From Diphasiastrum complanatum (Eukaryota; Streptophyta; Lycopodiopsida; Lycopodiales; Lycopodiaceae), in NCBI GenBank assembly GCA_029204225.1, contig CM055109.1, positions 17,415,590 through 17,479,589 on the forward strand: DNA of 64,000 nucleotides, given 5' to 3'. The notes below the pieces were generated by a model. That model had not been told where the DNA came from, did not search any database, and saw only the letters and a program-made list of their open reading frames with translations. Every line of letters starts with the position of its first letter. Within the stretch, counting starts at the first letter, position 1. The position numbers and the translations under genes were made by a program. Below, piece after piece: positions 34,795-46,479 of this stretch.

Positions 34795-35510
34795 TTCTTG
34801 GCTCCCTGTTTCTAGACCTACTGCAAGATACAGATAAAAGGATACATCTAATTTGCAGAAGTAGGCTGTTCAATTTTTTTTTAATGTTTTCATAATCTAT
34901 GGATATTTTCTGAACTTTCCCCAGTTTTGATCTTGCGTGTGAAATTGTTGGACACCACATCAATCTATGGATATGTATTCTGCAGAAAAACATCAATCTA
35001 TGGATATGTATTCTGCATTTTCTGCAGTTTTAATCTGGCTTGTGAATTCATGAGACAAATCAGGTATGTGAGTGAGAGAAATAATACTTCCTTTTGGGAT
35101 TGATTTCTTCTTCACATTTCAACTTATGATCTATTGGTTGTTGCAGCTGAAAGACTCCTGCATAAATAGCCCTTTTTTGGCCAATTGTGCTCCATTTTCC
35201 TCCTTAAATCAGTCAGGAAGACACCAGTAAATCCTTTCTAGCACACCCACCTGAGGCTTGATCCAGTTTCTGATATGTTTCTTCACATTTGAGCTCGTCT
35301 TCTACCGTTTGTGGCAGCTGAAACACTCCTGCATACATCATTATTCTTTGGCCAATTATGCTCCAATTTCCCACTTTTTGCAGATTCATTTGTGCTCAAA
35401 GTAGAGAAAAAGATCTATTCACCAACAAATAAATTGTTGGCTCACCTTTTTTTCTTTGTGCGGTAATCTCATTTTTACTTTTTTAATGAAGAAAAGGGAG
35501 TCGCCTCACA
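34795..35510. other. Tetraspanin 3' flank
   Basis: Probable 3' UTR and downstream sequence. AACATCAATCTATGGATATGTATTCTGCA-type text is repeated around 34960-35020, and the block GCTGAAACACTCCTGCATA is repeated at about 35148 and 35319. No second gene is seen. Confidence 0.5.
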
Positions 35511-35514
35511 TAAC

Positions 35515-35770
35515 ACGGAATTTGTGCTCCCCTTTTCTTTTCTTTTTTGAAATTTGTTTTTTCGTGCACCTTTGGATGCCGGAATGTGCGTGTAAAAAAA
35601 ATTTTATGACAGAGATATTATTTAAATAAAAAAAGTAAAAACTAAAATTACGGCAGGGAAGGTTGTCTCCTCGGGGCATTCCGCCCAAGGAAGGGCTTCT
35701 ACCCTTGGGCTACCGCTCTTGGGCCGACGCCATTCCTCAGCGACGTTCCGCTGCTCCACCCCCCCCCCCA
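35515..35770 (+). repeat. Dispersed repeat with C-run, copy of 18.7-19.07 kb
   Basis: In the same order as the inverted copy near 19 kb: TTTGTGCTCCCC, a T-rich tract, TGCACCTTTGGATG, TGTAAAAAAAATTTTATGAC, a GC-rich block with GGGCATTCCGCCCAAGG, and a C-run at 35758-35769 that passes into (AC)n. Confidence 0.5.
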
Positions 35771-36615
35771 CACACACACACCAAAATGTTTGAACTTTCA
35801 TGAGTTGCAATTGCTCTAAAATTTCCATTTTCAAATTTGTTATATGTTGGTAAAAGGAGGTTGTCATGACTCTTGAATTATCCTTTTTACATTCTTTTTG
35901 GAAGCAAGGAGACAAAACCTTTCTTTGGAGCATGTATATATAGCATGAATTTGCGCATACTTTGATATAAAACATAGGAATTGTGTCATATTGAGGAGCA
36001 TCAAAGTCCATTAACCAACCGGTTGATTTCAAATTTGATGGGCCAATGAAATTGACCGTTTAAAACCGAAATATTTGGGAGCACTTCAATGTTTTTGTGT
36101 CGTCAAGCCATAAAAGTTGATTTCCACAAAATAATGCACTTCAAAAATACAAGGAGCTTGATGCTTGATGCCTTGTTGTCCTAGCTTGATGCTTGCTTGT
36201 TTTTCTCCGTGCCTTCCTAGCTAGTAAAGTCTAATGAAGATGAAGTCTATTATGCTATTCAAATTTGTGATACTCATTAGGTATGTTTAGATTTGTTTTC
36301 TCTATTGCATGCTTAAGATCCATATCATCGGTAGGACACAACTTATGGAGTAGATATGTCTTGCTATCACTCTTTAAGTGACTCTTTCTTTCTTTGAGAC
36401 ATTTCAAGATGCAAAAAGTAGTATTAAGCAACACAAAAGGAGCATTAAGCTCAAGTAGGTAGGATTTTCTTATTTTTGAAAGCGTTGGAGTAGAAAAAAA
36501 CCAAGAGTTATCAAGACCTTGAAAGCCAACTTCAAGAATTAAAAGGACCTCAAAGGACCTAAGAGTAAAAAATAGGCCAAAGAGGCTAGAAGTAGAGTTT
36601 AGAGGCGTAAGAGAG

Positions 36616-36617
<2 letters not shown>
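35771..36617. other. No gene recognised
   Basis: Starts with a short (AC)n tract continuing the C-run. Only short shadow frames are present. Confidence 0.4.

Positions 36618-36672
<55 letters not shown>
36618..36672. repeat. (GA)n microsatellite
   Basis: About 55 bases of pure GA. Confidence 0.95.
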
Positions 36673-36673
<1 letters not shown>

Positions 36674-37834
36674 ATTTGAGCTTCAAAATCCTCCAATCCA
36701 AAATTCAGCATAGCCTCCTTGAGCCAATGCTTTAATCTTCTTCTCCAAAGCACCTGTACACAAGAACAAACAAGAGGGAAGAGCTTGGATGCAAAATCAT
36801 AGAATCCTCCTGGTAAAGGGGTGCATTTCCACTTATATAGAGAGTGGAGAGTCATTCCAAAGTGAGTGAGGTGTCAAGTACAAGTGCAAGAGGTGTGGGG
36901 AAGACTCCAATTGGACTTAAGGTGAAGTGGAGTGCATGGATGAGGTGTATTAGTTAGAGAGGGTGAAAGGGTGAGGTGTACAAGTTTGGGAGAGAGATTA
37001 GGATGAGTTGGATGGAGAAGTACGAGTGTAGGAGGGCGTCCCATTCTAGGTGTCAAATAGCCTAGAATGCATGTGGAAAAGTAGGTGGGAGGTAGGTGGT
37101 ACAAGGTTTAATCTTGACTTTTACTTACATATAATTTTTCATTGTCACAACTTGGGAATTCACCCAAGTGCAATCTTCCTAGGGAAAAGGCCAAAGTATA
37201 TGCCCATCGTTTTTTGCATAATAGTCATTATTTCATTGGCACTTTTTTCTAGAGGTTGCCCATTCTCAATTATGGTGGAAAAGGGTCAATAGAGTGATCA
37301 GACCCTTGGCCTTGTCCTATTCTTTATAGACCCTTATGAGCCTTCATTATAGACTTAGAAATAAGCCTTCCGAGCCTTCATTATAGACTTAGAAATAAGC
37401 CTTCTTCTTGTAAACAATCTTAAGCTTTGAAAGCTTCTCGTTCATGTTCTGGTCCTTCAGGCACTTTCATGAGTACCTGCATATATCTGCACTTCCCTTT
37501 AAAGAAAGGTCAGTCCTTAAACCAAGAAGGTTTCTTATTCTTGTCCTTGTTCTTCAGGCACTTTCATAAGTACCTGCACATACCTTCAAAGAAAGGTTAG
37601 TTCTCATACCATCAAACATGGTTCATAAATGGTTCTTAGTTCTACAAGTATCAATGTTTGTTACTCAAATCATTAAAGTAATAAATTCATATAATATCAA
37701 TAAAAGAATAATGGTCATAGGTAGTTTCATATCATCATAGTCTATATGGAGTTTGAAGTTGGGAAAGTCTTTATTACTTTGGGACAATTTGTCTCTACAA
37801 ATTACAAATCTCCATTTGTAACGTTCTTACACAA
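36673..37834. other. No gene recognised; small duplications
   Basis: GAGCCTTCATTATAGACTTA plus AGAAATAAGCCTTC is tandemly duplicated at about 37339-37402, and TCTTCAGGCACTTTCATnAG recurs at about 37455 and 37550. No coding signal is seen. Confidence 0.45.
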
Positions 37835-38560
37835 TGTTGGAGGGTTTGCGGATATTGAGGCAACCCTAACCATAGTTAATAAGTGAGATGGATTTGGCAC
37901 ACTGTGTGTGCCAACCCGATGATCACATAGTTAATTGATTAATTAGAGCTAACAAAAGGAGTTTAGGCCTTTTTGCGGTACTTTTAATGTTGCAGGGCCT
38001 AATAGTCAAGTTAGTAAATAAAAAGAGTTCCCACCAAAGTTCAAATTGGTTCCCTCCACTTTTTGAATTTCAAATACTTAGGGTAGAAATTGGCCAATAG
38101 GATCTGAGGCCGAAGCCCTAAAATCCACTATATATAGTGGTAGTTTTGAATATTGTAAACACTTTCTCTTCATTTCAATACAAGCAGGTTGGCCCTCTTA
38201 TGGAATGGATAAGTAATGTCCTTGCTCTTCATCTTTCCTCCCCTATCTCTCATGTTTTCTTTGGATTTGCTAATTGTTGGATTTGATGCTTATTGGGATT
38301 AATCATTCTTATGCTTTTTGCGAGAGAGAAAGGGAGAGAGAGAAGAATAAGTCTCTATCATTGTTGTGGATCTAGAGTTAATTACTAGTGTTAATGGATT
38401 GTAGTGTTAGATATGAATCATATGCATTTGTTGGATTATGAATTATGCTATCGCTCTCATGGGAACGAATCTCCACGTACAACTAGTTAATCCTCTTCAT
38501 CTCTTTGATGCTTGTGTGCTTGGATCTAGGGTTGAGGGTGGATAGGAAATCTCTGCTACA
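37835..38560 (+). mobile_element. Complete gypsy LTR (726 bp) with TATA box
   Basis: It begins TGTTGGAGGGTTTGCGG and ends CTCTGCTACA, with a gypsy-type PBS three bases further on. A perfect 16-bp palindrome, CCACTATATATAGTGG, at 38125-38140 holds a TATA box. This is the reference copy of the family also seen at 25885-26501, 28969-29217 and 44225-44945. Confidence 0.88.
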
Positions 38561-38563
38561 ATT

Positions 38564-38582
38564 TTGACGCCGTTGTTGGGGA
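38564..38582 (+). other. Gypsy primer-binding site, Asp-tRNA-like
   Basis: TTGACGCCGTTGTTGGGGA matches the TGGCGCCGTTGCCGGGGA type of plant gypsy PBS with three mismatches. It fixes the right end of the LTR. Confidence 0.8.
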
Positions 38583-39910
38583 GCTATGCCAATTTTTCAT
38601 TTTACAGCATGTATTTGATTGATGTATGTATGTTAGCTTGTATTTAGGCATCTTGTTTTGGCATAATATGGTTAAAATTACATTTTAGGATTAATTTGGG
38701 AGAGATCTTGCTTGATTTGTGTGAATTTTCTTGTTTGAAATCTAATTTGATTGTTGAGCAGGGGAAGCCAGATAGATCACATTCTTAAGATCCATTTGGA
38801 TTTGAAAAAATCAGTGAAAACAATAAAAATCGTTCATTTATGCCATTTTGGTGAAAAAGGAGACAAAATCATCATCAATCCTGATAACTTAATGTTCTTT
38901 TTCAACCAACCTTTGTCGACTTGCAGATAGTACTACCTTCATGCAGTGTACCTTCATTTTGAAGGGTGAAGGTTACATCCCAGGTGATTTACAGAAACAG
39001 AACAAGAACCACCAAAAATAGTGCAAAAACCCTAAAAGCCAAAAAAATATATAAAAAACTAGTTTTTGCCTATTCTACTATACCTAGATCTGACCCAAAT
39101 CTATCTAATTCTAGGTCGGTGAGGGTTAATTCAAAAAATAGAAAGTTAAAGTGACTGTTCATCTAGTTGCTGGTAACCTTTTGTAGAAAGTTTAACACCG
39201 TTTTGCAAATATATCAATTATCTGAGAAGAACCTTTGCCTGAACCTTCGCCTAAGTCAAAGTCAGTCCAACATACTATTTTTGATAATGAGTGAGTTGGG
39301 CGAACGTTAAGTCAAGGTTAGTTGTCATATTGATCTATTTTTTGTCAAAAAAAAAATACTCTTTTTTGCAAAAATAACAATATCACCCTTGATCCTTCGT
39401 CGACTTGTCTGAGGCTTCTAGATATAATATTTCATCAATTTTGAGTTCGTGACGAAGGTTAGATCTATCAAGATCATCCAAAAAGTCAGTTTTAATCCTT
39501 GCAAGGCTGCAAATATCATTGTTCACCAAAAAAGAACCTTCGCTAGTTCTATCGTAGCCATATCAGTACCAAATATACCTATTGTCAATCAGATGAAGGT
39601 TAGTTTTACCAGATTTGTTAAAAATAGCCAAATAAGTGATTTTTATCCAAAGTAACATTGAAAGAACCCTTGTCGAGTCAACTTCGCCTAGGGAACCTTC
39701 GCCAGTACTATTTTTGAGTTTTGATCTATCAGATCTAGCTACTGTCAAATTTCGGGAACATTCTGTTATAGTTTGATATTGATTCTAGAAGTGTAGATTG
39801 CTTGATCGAGATTATTTTTGAAAATTAGAAATCTGTTTATTGTCAAGTGGGAGCTGATTGAAAATCTATATCCAATCTCATTGTCCTTTGAAGTGATTTG
39901 TAAAGATGTC
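38583..39910 (+). mobile_element. Gypsy leader, truncated just after the gag start
   Basis: From about 38870 the text parallels the leaders at 55.7 and 29.2 kb (for example GACTGTTCATCTAGTTGCTGG, GAACCTTTGCCTGAACCTTC, GGGAACCTTCGCCAGTACTA). It ends in AAAGATGTCTGATA at about 39902, the same gag start as at 30041, but the gag frame is lost within about ten bases. With the LTR and PBS this shows the element's proper order: LTR, PBS, leader, gag. Confidence 0.8.
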
Positions 39911-40205
39911 TGATATAGGTATTAACATCATAGTAACGATTTGTAGAATTCTCACTTGGTACCTCTTGATGAAGCACCCTCTCTTGTTGATCGGATTCTC
40001 CTTTCGAAAGGCATAGATATTTTATTCTAACCCTTTCATCCAGAGATATTCCTTGATATGTTTGTCAAACTTAGTCTCCCGAGCTCGAGCTCCAGCCTGA
40101 GTCACTCCCTCCTCTACTTGAAGAGGTATGTGGCCTTCTAAAGTCACTAGATCTTACACTTTCACTACGACTACTAGACATTATGCTTTAAAAGATACCA
40201 AAAGA

Positions 40206-40320
<115 letters not shown>

Positions 40321-40324
40321 CTAA

Positions 40325-40500
40325 CAAGGTAAAACAAAGTTGAAAAATTTATATACATTATTTTGAAAAAGCACCATAAAATAAAACTCATCTCAAGACG
40401 TCCAACTGATACTTGCCACCATCCCACAACACAAAATCGCACGAGTTGATATAGTGGGGAAGACAATTGTTATCCATGTACAAAACAAGTCTTCTCACTA
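40325..40500 (-). repeat. Dispersed repeat, inverted copy of 51.68-51.87 kb
   Basis: On the minus strand it shares ACATGGATAACAA, CTTCnCCACTATA, AACTCGTGCG, TTTTGTGTTGTGGGATGGTG, GTATCAnnTGGAC and ACCTTGTT with 51680-51865, in the same order. That copy lies upstream of the degraded ORFs and Penelope-like relic, so this may be another end of that element. Confidence 0.55.
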
Positions 40501-41799
40501 ATCAAGATGTGTGTTAATAAAATTATGAGTCTAGTCTTCCATAGTAGTGTCAAGTTTATAGCGATATGTCGAACCCACATGTTTATGTATCAAGGTGTAA
40601 GCCATGCTGATCAGTTTATAGGGTATCGATCTATGTTAGTTAAAGTACGAAAAATTTGTATATTAGCTTTGTCATAGTAAGTAAGATCTTAGCAATAGGT
40701 TTAGGCAGGGACACATCACAAGATATCATGGCAAATCAATGCCATGCTAACCCTTGTGACTTGTTGAAAAGTTCCAACCCGTCAGGTGCCAATGTCGTTT
40801 TTCTCGAGCATATTCATGCTTTTCAGGGATAAGCAAGACAAAAATCCTATATTGTAAATTGAATGAGCAGTCAAAATTTTATAAGATAGCTATGGTTAAC
40901 GTGGTCTTGTAATGTTTTGTTAGGGTACCAATACACGTAATAGGACAAATCCATGCTGTGCTAATATCTTAAATTGGTGTCTATATCCTTACACAAATCC
41001 ATGTTTTAAAAGGGTAGAAAAACTCTTATTTTGAGACAATATTATAGGTTTATTGAAGTGCTTTAACTAATTGTAGTAAACTATGGTGTATTAGGGTTGA
41101 AGTTGGGTTTTTTAAAGAAGTACTATAGTTGTATGTAAAGTTTAGGCAGGTTTGTTTAGATCGTTGTCTAATGTCCATAATGGTTTCATTTTTTCCTTGT
41201 GTCTAAACTAAGTATTGTGCAAAGCAAATCGTGTCTCCAATCCTTTCCATACTCTAATCTTAGTATGTGGCTAAAACAAGATAAGATGAATGTGTGTAAC
41301 ATACCTGAATAATTGTCAAAGGACCTTCTTGTGACAATGTCATCCATAGTGCTTTCATTGTAGTAGGTCGTTGTATAGACAACATAGTATCACATAATGT
41401 TATGTCTAAGTAAGCTAAGAAGCTTTAATGTTGAATAGTAGATGATTTACCCTGCTGATTTTTATAGCGAATTAGTGGTAGTGGACCACTAGTCAATCAC
41501 TGATTTTTACCGTGAAGTAATGATTCAATGTTGTACATAAATAAGCATTGATCCCTTTCATATCAATGATCTAGCAATAGAGATTGGAAGAGAGAAAGAG
41601 ATCGATGTTGGGACAATGCCCAAATTGTGTGTAGATTACCAAAAAAAAGTGTTGCATATTCCTTTAGTAAGCAAGGATGAGTAAGCTTACCAAAACATAC
41701 ATTGTGTAGCTCCAAAGGAGTAAGTAGGTGGGCGTTGGAAATGTAGAAGCCTCTATCAATACTACTTCATCATTGTACATTAGAGGAGTTCTAAATCCA
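40501..41799. other. No feature recognised
   Basis: AT-rich sequence with no ORF of note on either strand and no LTR signature. Confidence 0.45.
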
Positions 41800-42020
41800 A
41801 AAAAGACCCTTTGTAAAGATTCTTTTTATATTTTTTTTCTCAATTTTTTCTTACACATGGACCAATCAAAACACTCAAATTTGAATCTACGTAACGTAAC
41901 TTTTTGAGTCCACACTAGAAATGGCATAACTTTTTGGTAGTAAGCCCGAATTTAGCAAAGTTTGGTGCATTAGAAAGCGCTTAACAAGGGCTTTCCAATG
42001 ATATGTTAAAAACATTTCAA
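41800..42020 (+). repeat. MITE-like repeat, copy 1 (truncated)
   Basis: AAGACCCTTTGTAAAGATTC and the following roughly 200 bases (ACACATGGACCAATCAAAAC, CTACGTAACGTAACTTTTTG, TTTAGCAAAGTTTGGTGCAT) match copy 2 at 44998. The far end is missing here. Confidence 0.65.
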
Positions 42021-42276
42021 ATCCACGATCAATTTTTGTGTCCAATCACACCAATCTACAAAAAAGAAGTGACAACAATGCAACTAACTGAAATGTAGAC
42101 GATGAGATTGAAAGGTAAGAGTTGGACTAGATATTTTTAATCCTTGAATTATATCACAATGATAGATAATAGTAATGTGGTTGCACTCCATATTCCTAAA
42201 TTGAGTGGTCGATCACAACGAGACATTCTAGATTGTGGTCAAAGGTTGGATCAAATTGTAATCTACATAAGTTGAA

Positions 42277-43532
42277 CTACTTAAATTTAAAACTGATTGA
42301 TCTTAATGGGCTTGAAAATGATATCCATTGAATGACAATTTGGCCTTTCAATCCATCAAGAAATCCATTCGCCCAGGATGTATGTCCAATTTGTGAAGCG
42401 GATCCATTTGAATCAAAAAATTGCAAAAGTGTTGTTGTAGAATAGATCAACAATGTACACGACACTTTTGTAACTCTTTGCAAATTTTTCAATGCACTAA
42501 AGGATAGACTAAGAAGATATATCCTTATAGCTAGAATCTTTTCACCTTCAAATGCCACCAATGAAGAGTAATACTCCTTATGAAATGTCATATGTGAGCT
42601 AGCTCCACTATCAATCCACCAAGGATCAATATCCGAATGATTAGCCAACAAACAAGAAGACATAACAAAGGAATCATTTGAGTTTTGTTCATCAACAACA
42701 TCCTCATCTAGAGTTAGATTGCTTTGCTTCTCACCTTGATCTCTTTTCTTCTTGAAACAATCACTAGCAAAATGTCCTTTGACTCCGCAGTAGAAACATT
42801 TTAGCTTTTATCTATCTTTCTTCTTGACAGCAAAAGTAGAAGGCTCACCTTGATCTAACCTTTAGACCACTTGCCTTTGCCCTTGTTCTTGAACTTGCCT
42901 CTTGAGAACATAGCTTCCTCCTCTCCAACTTGAGATGTGGAAGATGATCCTCCTCTTGCTTGGAGTCTAAACTCTTCAGCCACCAAGACCTCTTGCAAGT
43001 CCTCCATACTTGGCAATGTCTTTTGAATAGCAAAGATTTGCACCAAGTTAGCATGATCATCCAATAAGCCATTAAGAACTACTTGCACAAGCTCAACATC
43101 CTTAATGCCCTCTCCAATACATGCTAATTCATCATTCAAAGCTTTAACTTTCAAAACAAAAGCATGAGCACTTTCATCCTTATATTGAAGACATTGAAAG
43201 ATTTGTCTCCTAAGGGTTAGAACCCTTGATATAGACTTAGACTCATAAACCTTCTTCAAGGTTTCCCAAGCCTCACTAGATGTAGTGCACTTATCAACTT
43301 CCTTGAGAAGTTCATTAATTACATTCATCTTTAGAACATGAAGAGTTTTCTTTGCCCTCCTATCATACGTCAATTGTTCTTGAGGTACAAAAGGTCTCTC
43401 CTCCACACCTACAACAATATACATCAACTCATTCATCTCAAGGAGAGACTCCATTCTCACCTTCCAAGTTGAATAGTTGCTTAAGGTAAGCCTATCATTG
43501 CCCTCCAACATGAAGCCTCCATTTGTAGCCAT
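42277..43532 (-). pseudogene. Copia Gag and protease, truncated
   Basis: ORF 43532-42855 (225 codons) is a well-kept copia Gag: MATNGGFMLEGNDRLTLSNY, STWKVRMESLLEMNELMY, SSEAWETLKKVYESKS, LTLRRQIFQCLQYKDESAH and NGLLDDHANLVQIFA, ending in a Lys/Gly-rich tail. A frame change follows, then the zinc knuckle CFYCGVKGHFASDC (near 42800-42760) and the protease site PWWIDSGASSHMTFHKEYYS (42590s). The frame decays near 42300. No pre-integrase, integrase or RT follows, and no LTR pair was identified. Confidence 0.88.
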
Positions 43533-44224
43533 TTTGCAGTGATTGATTCAAATCTTCAAACATGTTCCAATGCACTAAGCACTCTCTTGAACCTCAACAA
43601 ATGATATCAAGAAGAATTCACAAAGATATCGAACCTATCTATCCTCTCTTTCTCTCCAAAAAACTAGCAAATCTAGGACATACAATTGATTGGCTATTGA
43701 TCATGCTTGATCAAGCTACAATAGAATGACTTTTTGAGATCAACCAAACTTGAAACAAACTCTTGAAAATATCAGTACCTTTATCACAAGAGGTACTATC
43801 CAGCTTTTATGATTTCATCAAAAGAACATACTATTGAATAAACCACAAGCTATATGGCCTCACAAGGATATTATTTACTTTCGGCTCACATCTAGTATGA
43901 TGCAGCATAACTAACAACTTGTTTCACTGGAGTATCGTGTATCCAAGACTAGGAGTATACTGAATCCTATGTACTGGTCATGGACATGACATTCTTCCCC
44001 CCTTGAACTGCTCCTATCCTCATAAGCTAAACTTAGGAAAATTCTTCTTTATGCTATCAACTCTCTCCCACGAATCATCATCCTCAATACGACCTTTCCA
44101 CCGAATTAAGCACTCAGAGATAGAATGATTTCTCAATTGTTTATCTATGGTTCTGAGCACTTTCTCAAGTTCCAAAGGTACACTAAGCAACAAATCTTCT
44201 GTAGTGGGGTTTTCTTTCCTTGCC
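43533..44224. other. No feature recognised upstream of the copia Gag
   Basis: In the minus direction this is where the leader, PBS and 5' LTR of the copia should lie. I found no TGGTATCAGAG match. Confidence 0.4.
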
Positions 44225-44945
44225 TATCCTCAACCCAAGATCTAATCAATCTAGCATCAAGGAGATAAAGTTAGTTGTCACGCGTAGGTTCGTTCCCATG
44301 AGAGCAATAGTATAGTTTAGATTTCAGCATTAATGGAAGATCCAAATCTAACTCTAACATCCATGAACCCTAAGCATTAACACTACATCCATTACCACTA
44401 AATCCACAATGAAGATAGCTTACTCTTTCTCTCTCTCCCTTTCTCTCTCATAAAAAGTATAAAACATGCAATCCCAATAACAATCAGATCCAACAATTAG
44501 CAAACTTAATAAAAGCATGAGAGATGGAGGAAAAGTGATAGAGAGCAAGGACATTCATAAATCCATTTCACAAGAGAACCAATCTGCTTTATTGAAATGA
44601 AGAAATGAGCATGTGTAGGAACTCGAGTTGGTCCCTTTTTATAGTAGAGCAGAGGATCCTGGCCTTTGAATCCTACTGGTCCATTTCTGCCTCCCTAATT
44701 ATTCAAATTTTAAAAAGAGTGGGAACCATCCAAATTGGAGGGAAACCCAACTTTATTCACTAACTTGACATTTAGGCCCTACGACATTAAAAGTCCCGCA
44801 AAAAGGCCTAAACTCCTTTTATTGACTTGTCACTAATCAAATAACTATGTGATCATCGGGTTGGACTTACACACGCAGGGTGCCAAATCCCTCTCACTTA
44901 TTAACTAGGGTTAGGGTTGCCTTGGGATCTGCAAACCCTCCAACA
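44225..44945 (-). mobile_element. Gypsy LTR of the TGTTGGAGGG family
   Basis: On the minus strand it begins TGTTGGAGGGTTTGCAGATC at 44945 and runs to about 44225. It matches 37835-38560 over its length, with the 3' end (GGATCTAGGGTTGAGG-like) diverged. No PBS or leader is recognisable beyond it, so it is probably a solo LTR or a truncated element. Confidence 0.82.
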
Positions 44946-44997
44946 GTATCCCCCACCAAAACTGGTGGCGGTCCCACGACACCTGCGAGATGTAGTT

Positions 44998-45340
44998 ACT
45001 AAGACCCTTTGTAAAGATTCTTTTTATATTTTTTCTCAAATGTTTCTTACACATGGACCAATCAAAACACTCAAATTTGAAATCTACGTAACGTAACTTT
45101 TTGAGTCCACATTTTGATTCCATACTAAAAATGGCATAGCTTTTTAGTGGAAAGTCCAAATTTAGCAAAGTTTGGTGCATTGGAAAGGCTTGACAAGAGC
45201 TTTCCAATGGTATGTTACATGACATACTTCTGAGCTACAATTAAAAAGTTATGGCAAGTCAAAAATATTAGTGTTATAATATTTTAATAATAAAAAAGAC
45301 ATCTTGTACGAATTCTTATAGGGTCTTTTTGGAAATCAAA
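44998..45340 (+). repeat. MITE-like repeat, copy 2 with inverted ends
   Basis: It begins AAGACCCTTTGTAAAGATTC and ends GAATTCTTATAGGGTCTTTT, imperfect terminal inverted repeats. Both copies also touch TTAGAGGAGTT-type text: before copy 1 at about 41782, and inverted after copy 2 (AACTCCTCTAATG). There is no coding capacity. Length and ends suggest a small DNA transposon derivative. Confidence 0.6.
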
Positions 45341-45429
45341 ACTCCTCTAATGTGAGGCTAGGATCGTGGTTTGTAAGGTAGTTCAGCATTTTTTAGCAAA
45401 CCATCTATCCTGAATCCCTAACCTTCCTA

Positions 45430-45905
45430 CCCTTGATCAAGGCGTCAACGATGATTTACCAGATGCAATCCTTTTCCAAGTTGACTTTACATCTACATGG
45501 GCTAAGGAAATTACCGAATATCTAACTTCAGGGCAGATGGATTCTTCCTTCTCTAAACCTGAACAACGTGCGTTGGTCCTCAAAACTAAACCTTATACAT
45601 TAATTGCAAGACAACTCTACAAGCAAGGGTTGGATGGAATTATCCGATGATGTCTTATTGAAGGAGAAATACCCTTTGTAATTTCCCTCACTCATGAAGG
45701 TATCCGGCCATTTCTCTTCTGAAACAACTACTAAGAAAATCTTCTTGGCCGGTTTTTGGTGGCCAACACTCTTCAAGGATACGCACAATTACACTAAGGC
45801 TTGTGAAGTCTGCCAACGCACAAAACGCTTTCAAAAAACAGACTACATGCCTTTACACCTCGTAACAAATCCCTCAGGCACTGTGGCGTCAAACTGTTTT
45901 GGTGA
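45430..45905 (+). pseudogene. Ty3/gypsy RNase H-integrase linker and H2C2 domain
   Basis: The plus frame reads DLPDAILFQVDFTSTWAKEI, YTLIARQLYKQGLDGIIR, then with frame changes LTHEG, FWWPTLFKDTHNYTKACEVC and QRTKRFQKTDYMPLHLV. This is the zinc-binding N-terminus of gypsy integrase, from a lineage different from the one at 5 kb. The core is missing. Confidence 0.8.
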
Positions 45906-45941
45906 TTTTACAGCTTTGTCGACCCGAAGTGTGGCTGGGCT

Positions 45942-46433
45942 TTATTCCCTATGAGGTTGCTGGCTGACATCTTCAACACCAACAGTAGATTCATGGATAT
46001 GTCCGAATTCTCTTCTAGGGGATTGGAGTTCAAAGGGAGCAGGGCTCTGGGACATTTCAAAAATTTCGACGGCCCCAAGGGGATCAGAATCATCAAACAT
46101 ATCCATAAAAAATTTTGTGTTTGGTGAAGTGGCTTCAGTGTGTGGGGGTGTGGCGGCCTGGGCAGCTGTGATGGGAATGGTAGGCCCAATGGTCACATAC
46201 TGTCCTTGATTGGAAGCAGAGGCGATAGAAGCATCAGAGACTAGGGGAATGGGAAGCTCAATGCAAACAGCAGCAGGGGCTGGAAGCGCAGCTGACAAGG
46301 TATGCCTAGTGCAATGTCGTGACGTGGAAGGCGAGTCAAAAATTACGATCTCGCTGCGTGGACGACGACGACTATGAGAACTTGAGGCCTGGTGAGACGA
46401 CTCAGCCGATGCTTCTTCGTAGATCGCAAGCAC
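45942..46433 (-). CDS. Unrecognised 163-codon ORF
   Basis: The product is rich in Ala, Ser and Pro (SHQASSSHSRRRPRSEIVIF, ALPAPAAVCIELPIPLVSDA) with an Arg-rich patch near residue 23. No domain is recognised. It lies between gypsy fragments on both sides and meets the RT fragment near 46480. Its lower AT content than its neighbours hints at a retained coding piece, perhaps from a retroelement linker. Confidence 0.3.
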   Translation of the reverse strand: MLAIYEEASAESSHQASSSHSRRRPRSEIVIFDSPSTSRHCTRHTLSAALPAPAAVCIELPIPLVSDASIASASNQGQYVTIGPTIPITAAQAATPPHTEATSPNTKFFMDMFDDSDPLGAVEIFEMSQSPAPFELQSPRREFGHIHESTVGVEDVSQQPHRE

Positions 46434-46479
46434 AGATTCCAGGTGGAAGCCATGGATTTTGTTTTCTAAGTGAGAAGTG

